DNA of 64,000 nucleotides from a virus: positions 1-64,000 of IMG/VR virus record IMGVR_UViG_3300013137_000018, one strand, 5' to 3'. Shown here one piece after another: positions 27,213 through 35,177 of the stretch. Below the pieces are notes generated by a model. It saw only the letters and a list, made by a program, of their open reading frames with translations. It did no database searches and was not told the origin of the DNA. Positions within the stretch are counted from its first letter, which is position 1. The number at the start of each line of letters is the position of its first letter. The position numbers and the translations under genes are program-made.

Positions 27213-29588
27213 ATGTCAGAACTAAAATATCACATAAGCAAGAAATTTAACGAAACATACACCGTATTTTTTATAAGCGATGATGGCTCTGAACAAACAA
27301 TTACAGGTAATGGTGCAATATTTCAAACAGATATTATGACAAATATCACTTCAATTGACACATTCACAGATGATTGTGATGGAGAAAATAGTACAGTATA
27401 TTTCAAGAAATATTTTAAATATAAGAATGGTGATGAATGGACAGACCTTATCGAAATTGAAAAATTATCTGGTATGACATTCACATCATGTAGCGATTTA
27501 GAATTACAATTGTATTACTTTAGAGCTGTAGATGGTGATGAGGCAGCATTGGTGACACCTGCCGTTTTAAGTGTAACAAATATATTTATAACAGGCAAAT
27601 ATAATTTAAGTGAATATGAATCAGAAGCACAATTACCAAATGAAGGTGATACTGTTATTTTAGCACCAGATGATATTTACAAAGTATTTTCACTCTCAAA
27701 TTTTAGTGTCTTATCAGCACCACACCAGAATTATGATATAAAGTTCAGATTTACACAAGATAATGGTAGAACTTTTACACCATGGGAACTACTAACAAAA
27801 GAAAATATAGAAACAATAAAACTCAATCCATTGAGATTTGCAAAAGCAGAATATGCTATAACAAATTTAGATTCAAGAGGATTGTTAATTTATGATATTA
27901 TTTTAGAAGGAGATTTTCAAAATGTTTCCGCAAATTATTTAAAAACAAATAGATATGGTCTTAAAGAAGATTGTTTAACAGGTATGTTAAACGGATCTGA
28001 TGGTATAACGAGTGCTTCGCCTATTCCAGGTGCAGACAACACCAATAGAGATTTTTATACATCTTGTATTAGTTCATATCAAACAAACACAGATATTTCA
28101 AGTCAGATTTATGCAGAGAATACTCAAGCATCTGGAAATTTTTGGAATCCTTATCAACAAAGTCAAAAGATCACAAGCTTTGCAAATATGTTAGGAAACC
28201 AAGTTTCATCGGTTTTGGGTTGGACTGTTGATTATCATTTAACAGATCCAGATGGAAATGGTATTGATAAATATATGAATGAATATACACTTACGAATAT
28301 TGTTGATGTTAAAAAGATAAAAATTGTTGTACCAGATAATAAGTTTCCTATTGAAACAATGATTATTAATCAATTCAATTTAAATCTATTTGATACTTTT
28401 GAAGTTCATATAATGAAAGACGAATTTAAAAGAGCTTTCGGTCCTTCAAAAAGACCAAGTCAAGATGATATCCTTTACATTTGTGAAGCAAATATGTTAT
28501 ATTATGTGAAACATTCACAAGCAAAAAAAGATATTATGAATGCTGCACTTTATTACAGAATTATATTGGAGAAATATGAAATGAAAACTAATATGCGTAA
28601 TCTTGTTAAAGAATCACAAGATAAGATTGATGCTCTTACTGACAACACAACTATAGATTCGTTATTTGGTGATTCTCATAAAGAATCAGAAAAACAAGTT
28701 GCAAATAAATTGCAAACATATCCTACATCTTTTGATAAGATAAGACATACAATATCAACGAAAACAAAAATTGTCAAGAATGATATACTTGTGGATGGTT
28801 TTAAAATATCAAAACAATATTATAATTTAAGTAATGTTGCCATAAAAAATAAAACCGCTGTGGATTATACCAAAGCGGATAACAAATTATTAAAATCTGA
28901 TAATAGGTCATTTATATTTTGGTTTAATTTCAACAATGCTTATGATGAAGATTCAAGACCAAATAATACAATGTATCAAGAATATTTTGTGAGAAGTGGT
29001 GTAGAATTCAATTTCTTAAACAATTATGATACAGGAACAACTGGTTATAAAATATATTACAGAGGTGACAGTTTATTCTTTAAATTAAATGAAAATATGT
29101 ATAAATTGGAAAAACAATTAAGTACAAATGTTTGGTATGCAGGTGTTATAAATTTAGACCAAAGACAAGAAACATTAAGGATGTCAATATACAGAAGAAA
29201 TGGCGAACTATCATCAATATTAATAGAACCAACATCGTTTATAAAAGTAGAATCGATTTCAGGTACAACTGAATATAACGATTATTTATATAATGGATAT
29301 AAAAGAGTTGATAATATTGAAAGTAATGTTTGTACAGATTTTGAATTAGTAGCAAGTACTAGTTACGGTGTTGCACCAGTAGAATTTGAACACACAGAAT
29401 CATTAAAATTATTGGGCTCAAATATAAAATATACAAATTTAAGAATATTGAATGATGTTATACCAGATGATAGTATAACTAATTTATTGAAAGAGGAAAT
29501 ATTAAGAGATGAACAAAATCTCATTCTTGCTGATAATGCAACCAAACAATTAATTACAACTGTATATCAAAACAACAATTGGAGATAA
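27213..29588 (+). CDS. Large virion structural protein, putative baseplate/tail component
   Basis: A 791-residue protein with no family I can name. The first 250 residues look like tandem beta-sandwich domains (TVFFISDDGSEQTITGNG; FRFTQDNGRTFTPWE). The centre (about 255-400) is Asn/Ser-rich, and residues 395-500 are helical, with DEFKRAFGPSKRPSQDD then AKKDIMNAALYYRIILEKYE. The last 220 residues resemble a concanavalin/LamG-like sandwich (RSFIFWFNFNNAYDE, VWYAGVINLDQRQETLRMSIYRRNG). It has no signal peptide or membrane segment. It is transcribed away from the fibre block from the divergent motif at 27170 and lies close to baseplate and fibre genes, which makes a tail or baseplate role likely. 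The gene ends 12 bases before a convergent gene. Confidence 0.6.
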   Translation: MSELKYHISKKFNETYTVFFISDDGSEQTITGNGAIFQTDIMTNITSIDTFTDDCDGENSTVYFKKYFKYKNGDEWTDLIEIEKLSGMTFTSCSDLELQLYYFRAVDGDEAALVTPAVLSVTNIFITGKYNLSEYESEAQLPNEGDTVILAPDDIYKVFSLSNFSVLSAPHQNYDIKFRFTQDNGRTFTPWELLTKENIETIKLNPLRFAKAEYAITNLDSRGLLIYDIILEGDFQNVSANYLKTNRYGLKEDCLTGMLNGSDGITSASPIPGADNTNRDFYTSCISSYQTNTDISSQIYAENTQASGNFWNPYQQSQKITSFANMLGNQVSSVLGWTVDYHLTDPDGNGIDKYMNEYTLTNIVDVKKIKIVVPDNKFPIETMIINQFNLNLFDTFEVHIMKDEFKRAFGPSKRPSQDDILYICEANMLYYVKHSQAKKDIMNAALYYRIILEKYEMKTNMRNLVKESQDKIDALTDNTTIDSLFGDSHKESEKQVANKLQTYPTSFDKIRHTISTKTKIVKNDILVDGFKISKQYYNLSNVAIKNKTAVDYTKADNKLLKSDNRSFIFWFNFNNAYDEDSRPNNTMYQEYFVRSGVEFNFLNNYDTGTTGYKIYYRGDSLFFKLNENMYKLEKQLSTNVWYAGVINLDQRQETLRMSIYRRNGELSSILIEPTSFIKVESISGTTEYNDYLYNGYKRVDNIESNVCTDFELVASTSYGVAPVEFEHTESLKLLGSNIKYTNLRILNDVIPDDSITNLLKEEILRDEQNLILADNATKQLITTVYQNNNWR

Positions 29589-29599
29589 TTATGATTTTC

Positions 29600-30088
29600 T
29601 TACCTTGTTATTATTTTATTAATTTCGGCTGATAGAACATATGTATATATCTTACCATCCCTCATAGGTATTTGTAATGTTTCTAATTTTTCAATTTGTT
29701 CATATACATCAACACAATACTTCTTCATATCATCTATTGTTTTTTGATATGCTGCATTAGGTTTATATGATTCAGGAAACATGTCTTTATATTCTACTAT
29801 TTCCCTTAGTAAAGAGGATTTGTTTATTATTACCTTATCGTTGTTAATAGTAGATTTTACTTTTAAAAAGTCTTCTAAGTATAAATTAAACTGATGTATA
29901 ATATTATCAGTTTCTACAATTTTTAATAATCCTATCACATAAGCATCATTCTCTGATAATACTTCAGGTTTATTTTCTTGAATCCATTTGTCAATGTAAT
30001 CATGTGATTTGCCCTTTAATACGAATTTTTTATATTTGTTAAATAAACATCTTTTAATGATGTCTTCTGGAGTTATTAAAATTTGCAT
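29600..30088 (-). CDS. Hypothetical protein
   Basis: A 162-residue, probably all-helical protein (ITPEDIIKRCLFNKYKKFVL; NIIHQFNLYLEDFLKVKS; MKKYCVDVYEQIEKLETLQ). No signal peptide, membrane segment or catalytic motif is visible, and I do not recognise the family. The ATG at 30088 follows an A/T-rich leader of about 47 bases after the T5orf172 gene. Position at the end of the leftward string from uvsY/uvsW suggests shared transcription; function unknown. Confidence 0.6.
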   Translation of the reverse strand: MQILITPEDIIKRCLFNKYKKFVLKGKSHDYIDKWIQENKPEVLSENDAYVIGLLKIVETDNIIHQFNLYLEDFLKVKSTINNDKVIINKSSLLREIVEYKDMFPESYKPNAAYQKTIDDMKKYCVDVYEQIEKLETLQIPMRDGKIYTYVLSAEINKIITR

Positions 30089-30135
30089 AAAATTACCGTT
30101 TATTTTTTAATTATATTTTTAAATTTTGAAATTGT

Positions 30136-30462
30136 TTAAATAAAAGCATTATTGTATTTTTGCAATGCATCAAAGTTCTCTTCAATCCTTTGACAAGCTA
30201 ATTTAAAAGAAACAACATCTTCTAAATCAAGAATAAACCATTCACCACCTTTTCTTTTATGTGAGAAAAAGTTATGCAATGCAATTTCTACTTTTCTACC
30301 ATATTTTGTTTGAAAATTGTCGACACAGGATATTTTGTCTTTGTTACCTGTTTGTAATCCACGAATTCTTCTTTTGAAATCTTTGTTTCTTGTAAAACCT
30401 ATTTTGTAAGAGGTCTCATTATCGGAGACACATTCAAACAAATAAATATATCCTTCTGCCAA
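30136..30462 (-). CDS. T5orf172 / GIY-YIG-like nuclease domain protein
   Basis: A 108-residue single-domain protein resembling the T5orf172/MUG113 branch of the GIY-YIG superfamily. The opening GYIYLFECVSDNETSYKIGFTRN matches the GYIY...YKIG core with the first conserved tyrosines, followed by the RRIRGLQTGNKDKI arginine-bearing helix, then a FQTKYGRKVEIALHNFF helix and KGGEWFIL, the usual position of the conserved Glu. The only possible initiator is TTG at 30462, as a TAA lies immediately before it. Free-standing proteins of this type occur widely in large phages and may be homing or restriction-like nucleases; activity is inferred. Confidence 0.75.
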   Translation of the reverse strand: MAEGYIYLFECVSDNETSYKIGFTRNKDFKRRIRGLQTGNKDKISCVDNFQTKYGRKVEIALHNFFSHKRKGGEWFILDLEDVVSFKLACQRIEENFDALQKYNNAFI

Positions 30463-30509
30463 TTATATAAGTATATTTTTATTTATATATTGTTATGTGT
30501 TGGTCTAAA

Positions 30510-31028
30510 TTACCACTCAACCCAAACTTTTAAACTATCACCATCACTATATTCACCAAATTCTTTGAAAATCAAATCTGTAATCTGTTGTCTCCATCCT
30601 TTCCAAGGATCTACTTTTGGATTTTTCTTTTCTTCCTCTTCGCGTTTGATAAGAATATCTACATTTTTCTTTATCTCTTTGTCATTTGGATACATATTTA
30701 AAAGTTGCTTATACATATCTATATTATCATCTGTTGTTCTATCTACTTTAGGAACAACTTTTGGAATGTAAATAAATGAACCGTTTCCCAAACCATCATT
30801 TTGGTCAACTAAATAATGCCAAAAATCCATGTAAGGCGGTTTTGCTTTTTTACCATCATCTGCATTTTTATATTCTGCATGTGAGTCGTAATTCATTGTT
30901 GATGGTATACCTGTAAAACCTCTTGATTCAAAATTATATTTCTTTTCAAGATAATCCATCATATCATCATAGTCTAATTTTGGTTCTTGTTTTGGTGCAG
31001 GTTTTTTAAAATTCTCATATGTTTTCAT
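30510..31028 (-). CDS. Hypothetical protein with MKTYENF N-terminus
   Basis: A 172-residue protein if started at the ATG at 31028 (MKTYENFKKPAPK), 178 if started at 31046. The shorter start is favoured because MKTYENF closely resembles the MKTYQEF capsid-targeting start of T4 internal proteins. The rest is polar and Lys/Asp-rich (DYDDMMDYLEKKYNF, DDNIDMYKQLLNMYPNDKEIKK) and ends with WRQQITDLIFKEFGEYS. No enzyme motif is seen. It could be an internal head protein or a cytoplasmic protein; unresolved. A promoter-like motif (TTTTTTAATATATACATG, minus strand) lies at about 31060-31080, overlapping nothing else. Confidence 0.55.
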   Translation of the reverse strand: MKTYENFKKPAPKQEPKLDYDDMMDYLEKKYNFESRGFTGIPSTMNYDSHAEYKNADDGKKAKPPYMDFWHYLVDQNDGLGNGSFIYIPKVVPKVDRTTDDNIDMYKQLLNMYPNDKEIKKNVDILIKREEEEKKNPKVDPWKGWRQQITDLIFKEFGEYSDGDSLKVWVEW

Positions 31029-31080
31029 AAATAGAAATGTTTTCATTTATATAATTATTTTTCATGTATATATTAAAAAA

Positions 31081-31731
31081 TTATTTAGTACCTTTTAAAT
31101 GTGGTTGTAATTTTCCCTTATAATATACATTTCCTTCTGAATCAATAAATTCTTCCATAAAATGCCAACCTCTAGGTTTTTTAACTTTTTTAGCATCTTC
31201 TTCAAGTTTTTTAATTTCGTCTTCGGAATAAATTGTTTTTTGAGGTCCAGCTTCAAGCATTATAGGTTCGTCAAAGCTAACTACGCTTATACCTTGAACA
31301 TTCTTTTTCTTATTTTTAATTCTATCAAAAAATCCTCTATCTTCAAGGTATTTAATATATTCTTCTAATTTGATTATCTGATTTTTATAAATATTCTCCA
31401 TTTCTCTATATTTAAGAATAATTAATTGTTTTTGATTTTCAGCGTTATCTATTTTTCTTGATAATTCATCATATCTTTCTCTAACTCTATAATTTTCTTG
31501 TACTAAATCTGTTAAAATATTTTTCTCTGTGGTTTTATATTCATGAACATCTGGTTTGTCTTGACTTTTGACAATAACTAAAATGTTCTCACCACTATCT
31601 TTTAAGAACGCAATTTCTTTTTGGAGTTTTGCAACTTCTTGCTGACAATTTCCAACTTGTGTTCTTAATTGATCAATAGTTTGAGAATATTTCATATATT
31701 CTTCATAATCTATTTGAATCAATTTTTTCAT
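31081..31731 (-). CDS. Coiled-coil hypothetical protein
   Basis: A 216-residue protein dominated by a long coiled coil (about residues 10-130: QTIDQLRTQVGNCQQEVAKL; ENYRVRERYDELSRKIDNAE), followed by a basic linker (DRIKNKKKN), a short acidic segment and a C-terminal tail GWHFMEEFIDSEGNVYYKGK. No signal peptide. Its start overlaps the stop of the upstream gene by 4 bases (ATGA), which implies translational coupling. I do not recognise the family; a structural or scaffolding role is possible but only a guess. Confidence 0.6.
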   Translation of the reverse strand: MKKLIQIDYEEYMKYSQTIDQLRTQVGNCQQEVAKLQKEIAFLKDSGENILVIVKSQDKPDVHEYKTTEKNILTDLVQENYRVRERYDELSRKIDNAENQKQLIILKYREMENIYKNQIIKLEEYIKYLEDRGFFDRIKNKKKNVQGISVVSFDEPIMLEAGPQKTIYSEDEIKKLEEDAKKVKKPRGWHFMEEFIDSEGNVYYKGKLQPHLKGTK

Positions 31732-32219
31732 TTCTTTAATTTATCATCATTTCCTATAAATTTGTTAATATATAAATTTGATTCTGTACTAATATCTTTT
31801 TTATAAAGAAAATAATATTTTTTACCCCTTATTTCTTTTGTTGAACTAATATCATCTTTTCTACATATATTCTGTAACATTAACATATATAAACTGTCTC
31901 TTTCATCATCGAAGGATGAATATCCTAAAAAATCTACATCATTTTTGTCAATAAATTCTTCTATACAGTTTTTAATATTTGATATTACTTTGTATCCACG
32001 ATTATCTATATTTCTTAACAATTTATATACTTTATTTTTTTCTAAATCAATATAATAAAAATACACATTATAAGCATTAAAACCAATCGAATCAAAATGT
32101 ATAAAATATTCATCATTAAAAATATCAAATTTTGCAACCCAGCCATATTCTGATTTTTTAATCCACTTATAATTCTTAGTCTCAAATAACTCTTTTATGT
32201 AAGTTATAAATTTTTTCAT
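31728..32219 (-). CDS. Hypothetical protein
   Basis: A 163-residue protein beginning MKKFITYIKELFETKNYKW. The N-terminal helix is followed by a beta-rich part (GWVAKFDIFNDEYFIHFDSIGFNAYNVYFYYI) and a C-terminal Lys-rich end. The layout recalls a family of small single-domain proteins common in large phages, but I cannot name it. It overlaps the next gene by 4 bases and starts 13 bases after the gene ending at 32232, so it belongs to a tight leftward operon. Confidence 0.6.
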   Translation of the reverse strand: MKKFITYIKELFETKNYKWIKKSEYGWVAKFDIFNDEYFIHFDSIGFNAYNVYFYYIDLEKNKVYKLLRNIDNRGYKVISNIKNCIEEFIDKNDVDFLGYSSFDDERDSLYMLMLQNICRKDDISSTKEIRGKKYYFLYKKDISTESNLYINKFIGNDDKLKK

Positions 32220-32231
32220 ATTATTATATAT

Positions 32232-32759
32232 CTATTTAACCAAATCCCCTTTCAAAATCCTATTTATTTTATCTTCTCTTTCATAGAATTTTTGTTTTTC
32301 TGGTGATAAAATACACTCTATTTTTCTATCTAAAAAAATACAAATGATTTTATCAATCTTTTGTTGATGTTTAGGATTTAAAAATTTTCCATCTTCTATT
32401 CTTATATTATGTTCTAATAACAATCCTCTTTTACCAGTTATTGTATTATAATATTCATTAATTATATTTAATTTTGTTCTTGGATCATTTAATATAAAAT
32501 CGTTAAATTCATCTCTTAATGTTCCTAATATTTGTGGTAATTTGTTATCGATTAAAGGAGATGCTGGATGCCATGGTGGACTAGCATAAATAGGTTCTAT
32601 AATACTACACTTTTCAGCAAAAACACTTATTTTTTTCATAAATATGATATTATTAACACCAAGTTGTTGTTCTAAAACAGGTCTCCATTTCTTAAAACAA
32701 GCTTGTTCATCAACTGCTATAGATTTATAATAACCTATATAATCATATTTTACTTGCAT
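32232..32759 (-). CDS. Hypothetical protein
   Basis: A 175-residue protein of unknown family. It begins MQVKYDYIGYYKSIAVDE and includes EQQLGVNNIIFMKKISVFAEK and the striking EPIYASPPWHPASPLIDNK segment, which may be a conserved loop; the C-terminal half is helical and basic. It overlaps the end of the zinc-ribbon gene by 10 bases. There is no signal peptide, membrane helix or recognisable catalytic motif. Confidence 0.6.
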   Translation of the reverse strand: MQVKYDYIGYYKSIAVDEQACFKKWRPVLEQQLGVNNIIFMKKISVFAEKCSIIEPIYASPPWHPASPLIDNKLPQILGTLRDEFNDFILNDPRTKLNIINEYYNTITGKRGLLLEHNIRIEDGKFLNPKHQQKIDKIICIFLDRKIECILSPEKQKFYEREDKINRILKGDLVK

Positions 32760-33025
32760 AATCTATCTATCTTATTTTTTCTTTTTTTGATTTTTTTCAT
32801 CCTTAAATAATCTTCTGTTATTTCATTATCATAAAATCCATAATACCAATAGTTTACATATGAGTCACATTCTATACACCTTATTTCATACTCACTTACT
32901 GTTCCTTCATCAAGTATGTCTTTTTGTATTTTGTAAAACTTTTCTGAGCCGCATTTCGGACAATATTCTATAATATTTCTATCATTAAAATTACTTAATG
33001 ATATTTTTTTAATTATATCTTCCAT
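32750..33025 (-). CDS. Zinc-ribbon protein
   Basis: A 91-residue protein with a C4 zinc ribbon: CPKCGS at about residues 22-27 and CIECDS at about 50-55, 28 residues apart, a typical spacing. The C-terminus is very basic (RMKKIKKRKNKIDRLCK), suggesting nucleic-acid contact. In an ancestral arrangement it followed uvsW directly: the bases just upstream of its ATG still encode a copy of the UvsW C-terminus (QEYPFDELKIV). An insertion now separates the two. Confidence 0.7.
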   Translation of the reverse strand: MEDIIKKISLSNFNDRNIIEYCPKCGSEKFYKIQKDILDEGTVSEYEIRCIECDSYVNYWYYGFYDNEITEDYLRMKKIKKRKNKIDRLCK

Positions 33026-33041
33026 ATATTACAATTTTTAA

Positions 33042-33269
33042 TTCATCAAATGGATATTCTTGTTTCTTGACATAAAAATATATAAGAATAAATATTAATA
33101 GTTTAAAATGAAATATAAAAAACTACAGAAGAATTTATAAGAGAAGATAATCCAAAACAAAAAGAAAAAGATCGTATTAGACAACAAGATATTATAGATT
33201 TTCTTAAATGTAAATTTATTAGAATAAGTATTAAATAATTACTTTAATTTCATCAAATGGATATTCTTG
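33042..33269. repeat. 21-bp direct repeat flanking an insertion at the uvsW 3' end
   Basis: The 21 bases at 33042-33062 are identical to 33249-33269. The second copy codes for QEYPFDE near the end of UvsW; the first sits just upstream of the zinc-ribbon gene in the same orientation, and the matching protein text extends a few residues further. The roughly 190 bases between the copies contain the endonuclease relic. Confidence 0.85.
33108..33238 (+). pseudogene. Remnant of homing-endonuclease C-terminus
   Basis: From 33119 a 39-residue open stretch reads TTEEFIREDNPKQKEK, DRIRQQDIIDFLKCKFIRIS, ending at 33238. A terminal DFLKCKFIRI motif of this type is common at the end of phage and nucleocytoplasmic-virus homing-endonuclease or antirepressor-like proteins. 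An ATG at 33108 (MKYKK) lies in a different frame, so the 5' part is lost or frameshifted. It is antisense to uvsW and overlaps its stop codon. It is too short to be functional. Confidence 0.5.
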
Positions 33270-34169
33270 AGGTATATATAAATCTTTTTTTCTTGAGATA
33301 TAATGATTATATAAAATGGTTTTATAAGAACTGTGAAACTGGTCAACTATATCAAATATAACAGCTTTATCACCTTCTTTATCTTTGTGCAATCTTAAAG
33401 CACGACCAATAGATTGTAATACAATACGAGCAGACTTAAACGAATCTGCAAATATTATATTTTTCAAAGCTTTTATACTAACACCAGTAGAAAGAGTACC
33501 AAAAGATGCGACTAATATTTTAGGTCTGCCATCAGTTATTTCCATTTGTTTTTTGATATATTCTCTTTTTTCAGATGTTGTTTGACCATCGATATAATAG
33601 AAGTCTTTATCAAGAACATTTGACCTAAAATAATTATATAACGTTGTGCCATAATCTATGTTATGAAAAAGTACAAGTGAATTGTTTTTGAATTTACCAA
33701 CTAATTTACTTAAAAATATTTTTCTTTTGTCTGAATTTTGAGCATATTCTTTTTCTAATTCATAGGCTCTTTTACCATTACCATATTTCTTAATTGTATA
33801 AACACTTTCAGCAAAAGACGAATCATCATATTGTAATATTAAACATTTAACTTTTACATTTGAAATTAGACCTTTTGACATAAGTTCTTTTGCTTTAACT
33901 GCGATTAATTTAGGTCCAGTAACAGATTCAATAGCCATCCATTCAGATGTTCCTTCTAATGGATATGTACCTGACATACCAAGTCTATAATGTGCGAAAC
34001 CAAAAGTTTTCTTCATTATAGATTGTAGAGTTTGCGCTTTCGCAGTATGACAATTACTTACACATATATCATTTGCAAAATAGTTGTTTTTAATATTACG
34101 TCCATTCTTAACTCTTAAATTATAAACTTCACCATTATAATTTATTTTTTTTATTGTTTTTATTTTCAT
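33231..34169 (-). CDS. uvsW: UvsW helicase C-terminal half with C-intein
   Basis: A 312-residue protein from the ATG at 34169 (a TTG one codon upstream is less likely). Residues 1-39 are a C-intein: GEVYNLRVKNG is block F and ICVSN the splice end, with Ser instead of the usual penultimate His. Residue 40 is the +1 Cys of CHTAKAQT, which joins VDE of the other half to rebuild the DECH box. After it come HYRLGMSGTYP (motif III region), SLVLFHNIDYG, LVASFGTLSTGVSIKAL (motif V) and SIGRALRLHKD (motif VI). T4 UvsW is a superfamily 2 helicase that remodels D-loops and stalled forks and helps switch from origin- to recombination-dependent replication. Trans-splicing would give 251 + 273 = 524 residues, close to T4 UvsW. 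Its start overlaps the endonuclease gene by 35 bases. Confidence 0.85.
   Translation of the reverse strand: MKIKTIKKINYNGEVYNLRVKNGRNIKNNYFANDICVSNCHTAKAQTLQSIMKKTFGFAHYRLGMSGTYPLEGTSEWMAIESVTGPKLIAVKAKELMSKGLISNVKVKCLILQYDDSSFAESVYTIKKYGNGKRAYELEKEYAQNSDKRKIFLSKLVGKFKNNSLVLFHNIDYGTTLYNYFRSNVLDKDFYYIDGQTTSEKREYIKKQMEITDGRPKILVASFGTLSTGVSIKALKNIIFADSFKSARIVLQSIGRALRLHKDKEGDKAVIFDIVDQFHSSYKTILYNHYISRKKDLYIPQEYPFDEIKVII
34053..34169 (-). other. C-intein of the split uvsW intein
   Basis: A 39-residue C-terminal intein half, a normal length for natural split inteins (about 35-50). Block F GEVYNLRVKNG and block G ICVSN, then +1 Cys. The final Asn needed for cyclisation is present; the penultimate His is replaced by Ser, a variation known in some inteins. 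Confidence 0.85.
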
Positions 34170-35145
34170 CAAATTGTCTTAAATTTTTAATTAATTTTTC
34201 TTTATTTATTTGATTATTTAATAATTCTTTGTTATAATTTTTCTTAAACCACTCATCTTCAATTATTACATATTTATAATCATTTTCAACAGACCATTTA
34301 ATAGCATATTCTCTTTTAATTTTGTTTTTTAATTTTGTTTTTTCGCTTCTAGGTTTTATTTCATATAAAATTTTATTAACAACATCTAAAAAATCTATAA
34401 TATAAATATGTTTTTTATTTTCATAAAAATATGGTATTCTGATTTTTTCATATAACAATTCAGGATTTACAATATGAAAAAAAGATTCCCAAGAACTTCT
34501 ATGTTTTATTATCTTATCGTTGATCAATGTTTCTATTCTCGAATGACACCAACTATTAGTTACACAAGGTGTAAAAGTTCCATTAATTATGCGTTCTTTT
34601 ATAGATATCGAAATTTTTTCTTTCCATTTTTTTTTATTTTTTATTTTATAAACACTATTATTATCAATTTGTTTTTTTGATCTATATTCAAATAAACATT
34701 TATCAGAACAAAAATGATTATATACATTTCTACTCCTTATACCTATAAATTTTGTTGTTTTTCCACATATTTTACATTTTCTATCTTTCTCACTAATATT
34801 CGATAATAGAAAATATATTTCTTCTACTGTTTGTTCTACACCTTCAATTTTAATATAATTTATATCTAACCATTTTTTTAAACTTTCATCTATATTTTTT
34901 CTATTTAAAAATTTATTTTTTGATTTTAAGTCACAAAAAAGAAAATTAAATATTTTTTCTTTTACATCTTTATCACTATTCTTATCCACTATTAAATAGT
35001 CACTTTCTATTAATATTCTTTCTTTTTTTGTATTAATATTAAACATTTTATTACAAGATAAACATTTATATCTTAAATTATTTTTTTCATACCAACTTGT
35101 TACTATCTTTGATTCACATTTTGGACAAATTGTTATTTTAGTCAT
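34135..35145 (-). CDS. Free-standing PD-(D/E)XK-like homing endonuclease inside split uvsW
   Basis: A 336-residue protein lying exactly between the two intein halves. Two zinc modules are seen: CPKCES ... CLSCNK (residues 8-37) and CKICGK ... CSDKC (about 125-152). A basic linker follows, then HRSSWESFFHIVNPELLYEKI, IYIIDFLDVVNK and YEIKPRSEKTK at about 215-270. The spaced E, ID and EIK residues fit a PD-(D/E)XK nuclease core. It does not show the WH signature of the Vsr-like enzymes at 2.1-5.4 kb. The gene starts 18 bases after the first half of uvsW and overlaps the second half, and a promoter-like motif precedes it. This is the fractured-gene layout in which a nuclease gene travels between the halves of a split intein. 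A role in homing into uvsW is inferred. Confidence 0.8.
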   Translation of the reverse strand: MTKITICPKCESKIVTSWYEKNNLRYKCLSCNKMFNINTKKERILIESDYLIVDKNSDKDVKEKIFNFLFCDLKSKNKFLNRKNIDESLKKWLDINYIKIEGVEQTVEEIYFLLSNISEKDRKCKICGKTTKFIGIRSRNVYNHFCSDKCLFEYRSKKQIDNNSVYKIKNKKKWKEKISISIKERIINGTFTPCVTNSWCHSRIETLINDKIIKHRSSWESFFHIVNPELLYEKIRIPYFYENKKHIYIIDFLDVVNKILYEIKPRSEKTKLKNKIKREYAIKWSVENDYKYVIIEDEWFKKNYNKELLNNQINKEKLIKNLRQFDENKNNKKNKL

Positions 35146-35155
35146 AGCCTTTGTT

Positions 35156-35177
35156 TTTTATATCTATATATTAAAAT
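35156..35177 (-). promoter_or_regulatory. Promoter-like motif before the uvsW-embedded nuclease
   Basis: Minus strand TTTTAATATATAGATATAAA, about 10-30 bases ahead of the ATG at 35145 and overlapping the stop region of the first uvsW half. It would allow the nuclease and the second uvsW half to be transcribed separately. Confidence 0.45.
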
